Assembly (NCBI GenBank): GCA_947068385.1
Contig: CAMTBF010000182.1
Location: 1-7,094 of the forward strand
DNA from: an uncultured Lachnospiraceae bacterium
GTDB taxonomy: Bacteria; Bacillota; Clostridia; Lachnospirales; Lachnospiraceae
Direction: 5' to 3'
DNA length: 7,094 bases
The notes beneath the pieces are model-generated. The model made no database searches. It was not told where the DNA came from and saw only the letters and a program-made list of their open reading frames with translations. A program made the translations under genes and the position numbers. Numbering within the stretch: the stretch's first letter is position 1; the number at the start of each line of letters is the position of its first letter. Below, piece after piece: positions 1-6,057 of the stretch.

Positions 1-960
1 AAATACAGAGCAATTCCGCAAGGGTTTATGACAGTTGGCGAAGTGGCAAAGAAAAGGCAGCTGGAGGAGATCATCTCCGCCATTGAGATGATGGAGAGCA
101 GCCGGGAGAAGGACAAATGCGGCTTCCTAATCCGGCTGCTGAACCTCCTCACGGAGGAGGAGAAGATACAGGAGCAGTACAGGACCGCGGACAACCTGGA
201 GAAAAGGATCCGGCTCCACGATTACAGCACCAGCCCTCTGGGGTGGATGGAATGGGTGTATGAGCGCCTGGAGCTGAAAGCGGGGGAGAGGGTCCTGGAG
301 CTGGGCTGCGGCACGGGACTGCTGTGGCAGGAAAATGCCCGCAGGCTGCCGGAGGGGCTGGGGCTGACGCTGACGGACCGGTCTGAGGGGATGCTGGAGA
401 AGGCCCGGGAGAACCTGTCCCCCTTCCGGGAAATGTTCGAGGCAAAGGGGATACGGGTGGAATACCGGATCTGTGACGCGGACAACCTTGTGCTGGAGAG
501 GGAAAGCCATGACTGCATCGTGGCCAACCATATGCTGTACCATGTGAACCGCAGGGAGGCCTGCCTGGGACAGATCGCCCGGGGCCTGAAGCCAGGGGGA
601 AGGTTTCTGTGCTCCACCGTAGGCGACGGCCATATGCGGGAGCTGCATGAAATCATTGAGGCCTTCGATGCCCGGATTGAGATGCCCTTCCGCAGCATCA
701 CCAGGGGCTTTCGGCTGGAGAACGCCATGTCCCAGCTGCAGCCCCATTTCACCCGGATCGAGAGGATGGATCAGGAGAACGATCTTGTAGTGGACGACAT
801 AGAGGCGATCTACGACTATGTGTCCTCCTACCCGGGCAATGCCGCCTGTATCCTGGAGCAGCGGGGAGAGGAGCTGCGTGAGCGGCTTCGGCAGCGGATG
901 GACAGGGAAGGGGCAATCTTCATCCACAAGTCCACGGGAATGTTCCGGTGCAGGCCCTGA
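1..960 (+). CDS. Class I SAM-dependent methyltransferase with a MerR-like N-terminal remnant (5' partial)
   Basis: Seen: the frame is open from base 1, reading KYRAIPQGF before the first ATG at 28 and then MTVGEVAKK. From 28 the protein is 310 residues. SAM-binding motif I, VLELGCGTG, is at residues 89-97 (numbered from the ATG at 28). An acidic motif follows near LTLTDRSEGM, then CDADNL, then ANHMLYHV, and a post-motif LKPGGRF. The C-terminus ends KSTGMF. This is a Rossmann-fold methyltransferase that would transfer a methyl group from SAM in the cytoplasm; the substrate cannot be told. Family knowledge: KYRAIPQGFMTVGEVAKK matches the usual start of Lachnospiraceae MerR regulators, and MerR-methyltransferase fusions exist. 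Here the sequence goes straight from AKK to RQLEEII, so the winged helix is missing. The ATG at 28 has only AAGGG three bases away, a poor ribosome site, so the true start is probably just before base 1. The methyltransferase call is firm; the fusion history is inference. Confidence 0.85.
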   Translation, partial: KYRAIPQGFMTVGEVAKKRQLEEIISAIEMMESSREKDKCGFLIRLLNLLTEEEKIQEQYRTADNLEKRIRLHDYSTSPLGWMEWVYERLELKAGERVLELGCGTGLLWQENARRLPEGLGLTLTDRSEGMLEKARENLSPFREMFEAKGIRVEYRICDADNLVLERESHDCIVANHMLYHVNRREACLGQIARGLKPGGRFLCSTVGDGHMRELHEIIEAFDARIEMPFRSITRGFRLENAMSQLQPHFTRIERMDQENDLVVDDIEAIYDYVSSYPGNAACILEQRGEELRERLRQRMDREGAIFIHKSTGMFRCRP

Positions 961-978
961 CGATTTCGTCAGGGCCTG
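951..978 (+). terminator. Rho-independent terminator overlapping the methyltransferase stop codon
   Basis: CAGGCCCTGACGA (951-963) is perfectly complementary to TCGTCAGGGCCTG (966-978), giving a 12-13 bp GC-rich stem with a loop of 2-4 bases. The TGA stop (958-960) lies inside the left arm. The tail is TCTTGTGGTTT, a weak U tract, so termination may be partial or the hairpin may also protect the mRNA 3' end. Confidence 0.75.
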
Positions 979-980
979 TC

Positions 981-1009
981 TTGTGGTTTCGGGCCGCGGA
1001 TGCTACAAT
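981..1009 (+). promoter_or_regulatory. Extended -10 promoter for the AgrC-like kinase gene
   Basis: TTGTGG (981-986) is a half-match to a -35 box. It is followed by a 17-base spacer and TACAAT (1004-1009), preceded by TG one base away (1001-1002), an extended -10. It starts directly after the terminator stem. Expected transcription start is near 1016. This rules out the in-frame ATG at 1000, which lies within the promoter. Confidence 0.6.
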
Positions 1010-1040
1010 GGAAGGGAGAGGCGGAGCTACCTTCCGCCCG

Positions 1041-1047
1041 GGGGAGG
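1041..1047 (+). promoter_or_regulatory. Ribosome binding site fixing the kinase start at 1057
   Basis: GGGGAGG lies nine bases before the ATG at 1057. This supports that start over the ATG at 1000, which has no ribosome site and falls in the -10 region. Confidence 0.75.
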
Positions 1048-1056
1048 CATGGCGGT

Positions 1057-2346
1057 ATGATAGGTTTTCTGGATATTTTGTCTTTTGGGCTGGAATGGGG
1101 ATATGTGCTGGTCTTCTGCTGGATGCTGCACACGTTCCTGCCCCTGCGCCGGAACCGGGCGCTGCGGGTCCTGGCATTCTTTGCCTGCAGCTTCCTGGCC
1201 CCCGCGGTCATCTACTCCAATGACCTGCCGGGGCTGATAGGCGTGCTGACAGGCTTTGGGGCCTATGTGGCCCTGTTCCACAGAGGGCGGTGGATGGAGA
1301 AGCTCAGCGCCGTGCTGGTCTTTGGCCCCGCGCTGATCGCCGTGAACTATATGACCCAGGACGCGGGGAGCAGGATTTTCTTCGGCTTCACCCAAGCGCC
1401 GTCGGGACCGTCCCAGGGCTGGACGCGCCAGGAGCTCCTGGCCAGCACCGCCATCCATACGGGCTTCCAGCTGGTGCGGCTGCTGTTCTGGACAGGGGCC
1501 TGGCTGCTCCTAAAGAAGCATCTGCGCCGGATCACATCCGACCTGACGGCCAGGATGTGGCTGGTGGTGGACGCCCTGATGCTGTCGCCCTTTGTGGCCA
1601 TCTTCACCATTATCTATTTCCTGCCGGAGGATCCCGTGATCGTCTACCCCATCTGCGTGACCTCCATTTTCTCCGGCTTCGGCTGCATCTGGCTCGCCGC
1701 CTATATCTGCGCCTCCGTGCGCACGGCCTGCCATGCCCGGGAGCTGGAGGTGAAGCAGGATTATTACAGGGACCGGATGAAGGATGAGGAGCGGGTGCGG
1801 GGCATCTACCACGACCTGAAGAACCATCTGCTGGTGCTGCAGGCCCGGACGGAGGACGGACAGGAGCTGCGCAGGTCCGTCCAGGGGCTGCAGGAGCAGA
1901 TCGGCGCCTATGAGGACTATTACCACACGGGCAACGAATTCCTGGACATCATCCTGCGGGACAAGGCGGGCAAGGCCCAGGAGCGGAAGATCGCCTTCAG
2001 CGCCATGCTCTCCATGGAGGACAGCGCCTTCTTGGATCCCCTGGACATCAGCACGATCTTCGGCAATGCCCTGGACAATGCCATCGAGGCCAGCGAGAAG
2101 CTCCCCGAGGAACGGCGGGCCATCGTCGCCAAGGCGGGCCGCATCCGGGACATCCTGGTGGTGAGCGTGGAGAACAACGCCCTGCCGGAGGCTGCGCCCT
2201 CGCTGAAGACTACCAAGCAGGACGAGAGCGCCCACGGCTTCGGCCTCCCCAATATCCGTAAGGCCGTGGAGCGCTACGGGGGCCAGTGCAGCGTCAGGGC
2301 ACAGGAAGGGCAGTTCCTGCTGAAAATCATGATTCCTGTGCCTTGA
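1057..2346 (+). CDS. AgrC-like GHKL sensor histidine kinase, multi-pass membrane type
   Basis: A membrane sensor kinase of 429 residues. Seen: about seven hydrophobic segments, near residues 8-28, 36-54, 58-74, 82-98, 130-152, 167-188 and 194-220. A short linker leads to the H-box YHDLKNHL with likely phospho-acceptor His252. The ATPase domain has an N-box NALDNAIEA (Asn337, Asn341) and a G-box HGFGLPNI (residues 393-400). This layout is that of AgrC/GHKL kinases (HATPase_c_5 class), which usually sense peptides or other extracellular cues and pass phosphate to a LytTR regulator. No LytTR gene is in the window. The start at 1057 is chosen from the ribosome site and from the promoter just upstream. 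The gene has its own promoter, and its stop codon overlaps the -35 box of the next promoter. Ligand and partner are unknown. Kinase identity is firm; peptide sensing is only a family-level guess. Confidence 0.88.
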   Translation: MIGFLDILSFGLEWGYVLVFCWMLHTFLPLRRNRALRVLAFFACSFLAPAVIYSNDLPGLIGVLTGFGAYVALFHRGRWMEKLSAVLVFGPALIAVNYMTQDAGSRIFFGFTQAPSGPSQGWTRQELLASTAIHTGFQLVRLLFWTGAWLLLKKHLRRITSDLTARMWLVVDALMLSPFVAIFTIIYFLPEDPVIVYPICVTSIFSGFGCIWLAAYICASVRTACHARELEVKQDYYRDRMKDEERVRGIYHDLKNHLLVLQARTEDGQELRRSVQGLQEQIGAYEDYYHTGNEFLDIILRDKAGKAQERKIAFSAMLSMEDSAFLDPLDISTIFGNALDNAIEASEKLPEERRAIVAKAGRIRDILVVSVENNALPEAAPSLKTTKQDESAHGFGLPNIRKAVERYGGQCSVRAQEGQFLLKIMIPVP

Positions 2347-2372
2347 CTGCGGGGGGATGGACAGGGTATACT
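2343..2372 (+). promoter_or_regulatory. Near-consensus promoter for yesM
   Basis: TTGACT (2343-2348, five of six consensus bases), an 18-base spacer, then TATACT (2367-2372, five of six). The -35 box contains the TGA stop of the upstream kinase (2344-2346). Transcription should start near 2379, downstream of the ATG at 2357, so that ATG is not the start used from this promoter. Confidence 0.7.
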
Positions 2373-2381
2373 GTATAAAAC

Positions 2382-2387
2382 GAAGGA
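2382..2387 (+). promoter_or_regulatory. Ribosome binding site suggesting a GTG start for yesM
   Basis: GAAGGA lies eight bases before the in-frame GTG at 2396. The next in-frame ATG, at 2405, has only the weak GGGTGG five bases ahead. Confidence 0.5.
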
Positions 2388-2395
2388 ATAGACGG

Positions 2396-4264
2396 GTGGA
2401 CGTAATGAGGAGGATAAGGGGATTGCTGGAACGCCTGGCAGGCATGAAGCTGCATTATCGGATGTTCCTGATATACATATTCGGCGGGGCGCTGCCCATT
2501 GTCCTGATCGGGTTCTACCTGGTGCACGGCATTTCCAGGATCCTGGTAGAGCAGGTGGAGCAGAGGGAAGTGACGGAGCTGGAGATGATCCGGAGCCAGG
2601 CGGAGGAGATGTTCTCCACGGTGAGCACGGTGACGAAATATTTCTATTTTGACGCAGGGCTGGAGGAAATCTCCCGAAAGCACTACACGACCTACCAGCA
2701 GATGGTGGACGACTACAAGGCCTACACAGGTTTTCAGGACTATACCAGATACTACAACAGGATCATCGCCGGGGTCAATATCTATATGGAGAACGATACG
2801 CTGGTGGAGAACTCCCGTTTCGGAAGGCTCACAGAGGAGCGGAAGCGGGAGGAGTGGTACAGCGCCGTGAAGCAGCGCAACGGCGGCGCGATCTGGCGCT
2901 ACCGCCCCATTCCCTCCATGCACCAGGATGCCCTGGCCATGCTGCGCATGCTGAAGACGGAAAAGGGGGAGGACGTGGGCGTCCTGGCGGTGTACATCCG
3001 CCCGGAGCGGTTCGAGACCCTGCTGCGTGAGCGGGGCTGCGATACCCTCGTGCTGCTGAACGGTGACACCGTGGTCACGGAAATGGCGCAGGATTTAAAG
3101 TGCGAGGACATCCGGGCGTTCCTGCCCTCCGGAGGAAGCGGGGAGACCCAGGAGAGCGTACATATCGGAGGCAAGAAATACCTGATGACCTGCGAGACCC
3201 TGGAGCTGGTGGAGTCGGAGGACTACCTGCAGTTCGTCAGTTTCCTGGCCTATGAGGACATCCTGGGCGCGGTGCGCGGGCAGAATACCCGCAGCATCCT
3301 GTTTTTCGCCGTCAGCGTCATCCTGTCCGTCAGCGTCATCCTGATATTCTCCCGCTCCTTCGCGGGCAGGGTGGAGCGGTTCCGGGTGCAGATGCACCGG
3401 GCCGCCCAGGGGCAGTTCGAGCTGGAGGAGATCGGCGGGAGCGATGAGATCGCCAGCCTTTACGACTACCTGGGGACCATGATTGGGGAAATCCAGCGGC
3501 TGCTGGCGGAGGTCTATCAGGAACGGCTCCATGCCGACCGCCTGACCATCCAGCAGAAGGACGCGGAGTTCAAGATGCTGGCCAGCCAGATCAATCCCCA
3601 TTTCCTGTACAACACGCTGGAGACCATCCGCATGAAGGCCCGCAGGAGCGGCCAGGGGGACATCGAGGAGATTGTCAAGATGCTGGCCAAGATCATGCGC
3701 AGCTATATCCAGATCAGCGAGACGGACACGCCCCTGAGCAAGGAGATCGAGCTGGTGGAGTGCTATCTGAAGATTCAGCAGCACCGCTTCGGGGAGCGTA
3801 TCCGCTACCATATTTGCGTGGAGCCTGCCCTGGAGGATTACAAGATACTGCCCTTGGTCATCCAGCCCATCGTGGAGAACTCCATCATCCACGGGCTGGA
3901 GAGCAAGGAGGGGGAGGGGAATATCCATATCAGCGCAAGGAAGAAAGATGGATGCGTAGTCATATCCGTGGAGGACGACGGGCTGGGGATTCCCGCAGGG
4001 CAGCTGGAGAGCATGCGCCAGAGGCTGAACCGGTACGACGCCAGAGGGCGGCACATCGGCGTGGCCAATGTCCACCAGCGGGTGAGGCTGAAATACGGCG
4101 AGGCCTACGGCGTAAGGATTGAGAGCGAGGAGAACCGGTTCACTAGGGTGGACATCTATCTGCCGGGGCTCCCTGTGAAATCCATGGGCCCTGAAAGCAG
4201 CGCCCCGGAACCGGGAAGCGATGTCCCGGAACCGAAGACGGAAAACAGCGGCATGCAGGACTGA
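2396..4264 (+). CDS. yesM: YesM-type sensor histidine kinase
   Basis: An integral membrane kinase of 622 residues (numbered from GTG 2396). Seen: a basic N-terminus, then TM1 at about residues 24-46 (FLIYIFGGALPIVLIGFY). An extracellular sensor region follows at about 47-299, and TM2 at about 300-319. Next come a HAMP linker and the His_kinase core INPHFLYNTLETIR with His402. The ATPase domain has the N-box VENSIIHG (Asn495) and a G1-box DDGLGIP (528-534); the G2 region is GVANVHQR. This order is that of the YesM/LytS-like family, which pairs with YesN AraC-type regulators and commonly controls carbohydrate uptake. The sensor region is of the size of a Cache-type domain, though I cannot confirm the fold. 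The last 30 or so residues are a Pro/Glu-rich tail, probably disordered. An ATG at 2357 would add 13 residues but lies within the promoter; the ATG at 2405 is the main alternative. yesN follows 88 bases downstream. Confidence 0.9.
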   Translation: MDVMRRIRGLLERLAGMKLHYRMFLIYIFGGALPIVLIGFYLVHGISRILVEQVEQREVTELEMIRSQAEEMFSTVSTVTKYFYFDAGLEEISRKHYTTYQQMVDDYKAYTGFQDYTRYYNRIIAGVNIYMENDTLVENSRFGRLTEERKREEWYSAVKQRNGGAIWRYRPIPSMHQDALAMLRMLKTEKGEDVGVLAVYIRPERFETLLRERGCDTLVLLNGDTVVTEMAQDLKCEDIRAFLPSGGSGETQESVHIGGKKYLMTCETLELVESEDYLQFVSFLAYEDILGAVRGQNTRSILFFAVSVILSVSVILIFSRSFAGRVERFRVQMHRAAQGQFELEEIGGSDEIASLYDYLGTMIGEIQRLLAEVYQERLHADRLTIQQKDAEFKMLASQINPHFLYNTLETIRMKARRSGQGDIEEIVKMLAKIMRSYIQISETDTPLSKEIELVECYLKIQQHRFGERIRYHICVEPALEDYKILPLVIQPIVENSIIHGLESKEGEGNIHISARKKDGCVVISVEDDGLGIPAGQLESMRQRLNRYDARGRHIGVANVHQRVRLKYGEAYGVRIESEENRFTRVDIYLPGLPVKSMGPESSAPEPGSDVPEPKTENSGMQD

Positions 4265-4276
4265 ATCGAAAACACA

Positions 4277-4300
4277 ATTCCGAGCGAATAAATTCGGAAT
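4277..4300 (+). promoter_or_regulatory. Inverted repeat in the yesM-yesN gap
   Basis: ATTCCGA (4277-4283) and TCGGAAT (4294-4300) are perfect inverse copies around a 10-base AT-rich spacer. One further G-U pair is possible in RNA. No T run follows, so it is not a terminator. A weak promoter-like pair overlaps it: TTCCGA at 4278 and TATAGA at 4300 with a 16-base spacer. It could be an operator or an mRNA hairpin; the role is not established. The whole gap 4265-4352 is clearly more AT-rich than the genes around it. Confidence 0.4.
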
Positions 4301-4352
4301 ATAGAGAAAATGATATGCGATTCAATGTACGAGGGAAAGGCAGGTAGGCGCA

Positions 4353-5921
4353 GTGTACAGAGCGATGATAATCGATGATGAGGAAATCGTCAGATGGGGC
4401 ATACGCGACCTGATCGACTGGGAGGCGTCAGGGTTCGAGCTGTGCGAGGACGGAAAGGACGGGCGGGACGGCCTGAAGAAGCTCCTGGAAGCCTGTCCGG
4501 ACCTGGCCCTGGTGGACATCAAGATGCCGGGCATCCAGGGGATAGAGCTGATTCGCCTGGCCAGGGAGGCGGGCTTTCGGGGCCATTTCGTCATCCTCAC
4601 GGGCTATTCGGAATTTGAATTCGCGAAAGCGGCCATCTCCCTGGGGGTGGAGGAATACCTGCTCAAGCCCGTGGACGAGGAGGAGCTGGCCCGCTGCGTG
4701 GAGAAGGTGCGCCGCAGCCTGGACGAACAGGCCAGAGAGAGACAGCGGCAGGATGCCCATGAGGAGACCGCCAGGGAGGAGCTGCTGCGGGGAATCCTTC
4801 TGCGCAGGGAGCCGAGGGAGAGCCTGGAAGAGCAGATGACCCGGTTGGGCATGTCCTTCGGGGAGGGGAGCCTGTGCGCGGCGATTTTGACGGACGGGGG
4901 GGCAAACGAGGAAGAGCCGGAAGAGCCGGAAAAGGCGGAAAAGGCTTCCCGGAAATGGGAGGACTTCGGGAAGGACTCCTCGCTCTATCTCTACCGGGCC
5001 ACCATGGAGGAGCGGCTGGTGCTGGTCGGCCAGGGCATGGATCACAAGACCTGGGCGAAGAAGCTCTCCGAGCGCAATGAGCGGCTGAAGGCCAGATACG
5101 GCACGGGCTTTGTCATCGCCGTGGGCAATACGGTGGGGAACTGGTACGAGCTGTCCTATTCCTACAAGCTGGCGAAATCCCTGCTGGAGCAGGAGTTCCT
5201 GCTGGAGCAGGAGTTCCTGCTGGGGCAGGGCAGCGTGCTTTCCATCGGGGCCATCGAGGAGCTGCAGAGAAAAGCGGAGAATCCCCCCGCCGAGTACTTC
5301 CTGATGCTGGCGGAGATGGGGGACCTGGACGGCATCCGGGAGGGCGTGGAGAAGTTCCGGACCTACTGCATCCGGAACCTGGTGAAGGAGGCGGACGTGA
5401 AGATGCAGGTGCTCTACAACCTGATGACCGTGAAGGCCGGCATAGAGAAGAAGTACGGCTCCTGCGGGGGAGACGTGGCAGGGCTTCTGGAGCAGCTTGG
5501 CGGCGTGGGGCAGCTGGACCAGGTGATGGAGTTGTACCGGGAGATCCTGCAGGACATCTGCGTCAACATCGGCAGGGACGGCTCCGACACCGTGATCAAG
5601 CGGATGTACTATTACATGGAGAAGAATTACGGACAGGAGATGAAGCTGGAGAGCTTCGCCAGGATGTTCAATTACAACGCCAACTATCTGGGCAAGCTGT
5701 TCCGCAGGGAGATCGGCGACAGCTTCAACAATATCCTGGACTCCATCCGCATCACCAATGCCAAGCGGCTGCTGGAGGAGACGGACATGAAGGTCTACCA
5801 GATCTCCGAGCAGGTGGGATATAAGAACGTGGACTATTTCTATCTGAAGTTCAATAAATATGTGGGCATAAGCCCCAGGGAATACCAGAAGGAGGTTTCG
5901 GAAGGGCAGAAGGGCGGCTGA
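4353..5921 (+). CDS. yesN: YesN-type response regulator, receiver plus AraC DNA-binding domain
   Basis: A cytoplasmic transcription factor of 522 residues starting at GTG, with AGG triplets at 4342 and 4346 as the likely ribosome site. Seen: a receiver domain at residues 1-120 with acidic pocket Asp8-Asp9, phospho-acceptor Asp55 in LVDIKMPG, Thr83 in ILTGYS and Lys105 in LLKPVD. All key receiver residues are present. A long middle region (about 125-410) follows, then a C-terminal double helix-turn-helix at about 412-515, with YLGKLFRREIGDSFNN and the AraC signature ISEQVGYKNVDYFYLKF. Family knowledge: such proteins activate carbohydrate transport and use genes on phosphorylation by a YesM kinase, which is encoded just upstream. 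The middle region holds a charged linker built from 9-bp repeats (residues 187-198), a G7 tract, and a perfect 18-bp tandem duplication (residues 277-288). The reading frame is intact throughout. The likely target is the transporter promoter directly downstream, where two direct repeats are seen. Confidence 0.92.
   Translation: MYRAMIIDDEEIVRWGIRDLIDWEASGFELCEDGKDGRDGLKKLLEACPDLALVDIKMPGIQGIELIRLAREAGFRGHFVILTGYSEFEFAKAAISLGVEEYLLKPVDEEELARCVEKVRRSLDEQARERQRQDAHEETAREELLRGILLRREPRESLEEQMTRLGMSFGEGSLCAAILTDGGANEEEPEEPEKAEKASRKWEDFGKDSSLYLYRATMEERLVLVGQGMDHKTWAKKLSERNERLKARYGTGFVIAVGNTVGNWYELSYSYKLAKSLLEQEFLLEQEFLLGQGSVLSIGAIEELQRKAENPPAEYFLMLAEMGDLDGIREGVEKFRTYCIRNLVKEADVKMQVLYNLMTVKAGIEKKYGSCGGDVAGLLEQLGGVGQLDQVMELYREILQDICVNIGRDGSDTVIKRMYYYMEKNYGQEMKLESFARMFNYNANYLGKLFRREIGDSFNNILDSIRITNAKRLLEETDMKVYQISEQVGYKNVDYFYLKFNKYVGISPREYQKEVSEGQKGG
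4911..4946 (+). repeat. 9-bp tandem repeats encoding a charged linker
   Basis: Four 9-bp units in two pairs: GAAGAGCCG twice, then GAAAAGGCG and GAAAAGGCT. They encode EEPEEPEKAEKA between the receiver and the rest of the regulator. The 9-bp period keeps the frame when units are gained or lost. Confidence 0.75.
5181..5216 (+). repeat. Perfect 18-bp tandem duplication inside yesN
   Basis: CTGCTGGAGCAGGAGTTC occurs twice in a row (5181-5198 and 5199-5216), giving LLEQEF twice. A decayed third copy starts at 5217 (CTGCTGGGGCAGG, one mismatch in 13). The frame is kept. Confidence 0.9.
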
Positions 5922-5933
5922 GAGGCCGCCTTT
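5910..5933 (+). terminator. Hairpin with the yesN stop codon in its loop
   Basis: AAGGGCGGC (5910-5918) pairs with GCCGCCTTT (5925-5933), nine pairs including one G-U. The six-base loop TGAGAG holds the TGA stop (5919-5921). The T run is short (TTTCCT), so it may be a leaky terminator or an mRNA 3' end structure. Confidence 0.6.
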
Positions 5934-5967
5934 CCTATGCGCAGGCCCCTACTCGAATGCAGGTAAG

Positions 5968-6002
5968 ATTTTTAGGGTAAAACGCCACCCATTTTCAGGG
6001 TA
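5968..6002 (+). promoter_or_regulatory. Candidate YesN operator: two direct repeats before the transporter promoter
   Basis: ATTTTTAGGGTA (5968-5979) and ATTTTCAGGGTA (5991-6002) match at 11 of 12 bases and start 23 bases apart, about two helical turns. The second copy ends where the -35 box should begin. AraC-family activators typically bind paired direct repeats in this position. The match to YesN is inferred from the layout, not from a known motif. Confidence 0.55.
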
Positions 6003-6023
6003 TCGGAAAATTCATCCTTTTTT

Positions 6024-6029
6024 TATAAT
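6024..6029 (+). promoter_or_regulatory. -10 box of the ABC transporter promoter
   Basis: A perfect TATAAT within a T-rich stretch. At the right distance upstream (6001-6006) there is only TATCGG, a poor -35. A good -10 without a -35 fits an activator-dependent promoter. Expected start is near 6036, leaving a leader of about 22 bases. Confidence 0.7.
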
Positions 6030-6040
6030 TTCTTTAGAAA

Positions 6041-6048
6041 AAGGAGGT
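6041..6048 (+). promoter_or_regulatory. Consensus ribosome binding site of the permease gene
   Basis: AAGGAGGT lies nine bases before the ATG at 6058. It is the strongest ribosome site among the complete genes and suggests high translation once the operon is switched on. Confidence 0.85.
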
Positions 6049-6057
6049 AGCCGAAAC

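Noticed and set aside
127..927. Long reverse-strand open frame of 266 codons over the methyltransferase
   Set aside because: It is the antisense shadow of a GC-rich gene. Its translation is rich in Pro, His and Gln with no recognisable domain.
1000..1056. N-terminal extension of the first kinase from the ATG at 1000
   Set aside because: That ATG overlaps the extended -10 box and has no ribosome site; the extension is hydrophilic, and the ATG at 1057 has GGGGAGG at nine bases.
1049..1060. Tiny leader frame ATG-GCG-GTA-TGA overlapping the kinase start
   Set aside because: GGGGAGG ends one base before this ATG, too close for initiation; three codons are likely chance.
1510..2445. Reverse-strand open frame of 311 codons over the AgrC-like kinase
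   Set aside because: Antisense shadow of the kinase, which has clear H-, N- and G-boxes on the + strand. The reverse product is His/Gln/Gly-rich and resembles no family.
3095..4075. Reverse-strand open frame of 326 codons over yesM
   Set aside because: Antisense shadow over the YesM kinase core; low-complexity composition and no ribosome site argument.
4197..4261. Repeated PEP segments in the YesM C-terminal tail as a possible repeat element
   Set aside because: Only two short imperfect copies; a disordered Pro/Glu-rich tail explains it.
4310..4378. Small frame MICDSMYEGKAGRRSVQSDDNR in the yesM-yesN gap
   Set aside because: No adequate ribosome site, runs into yesN in another frame, and the peptide has no recognisable feature.
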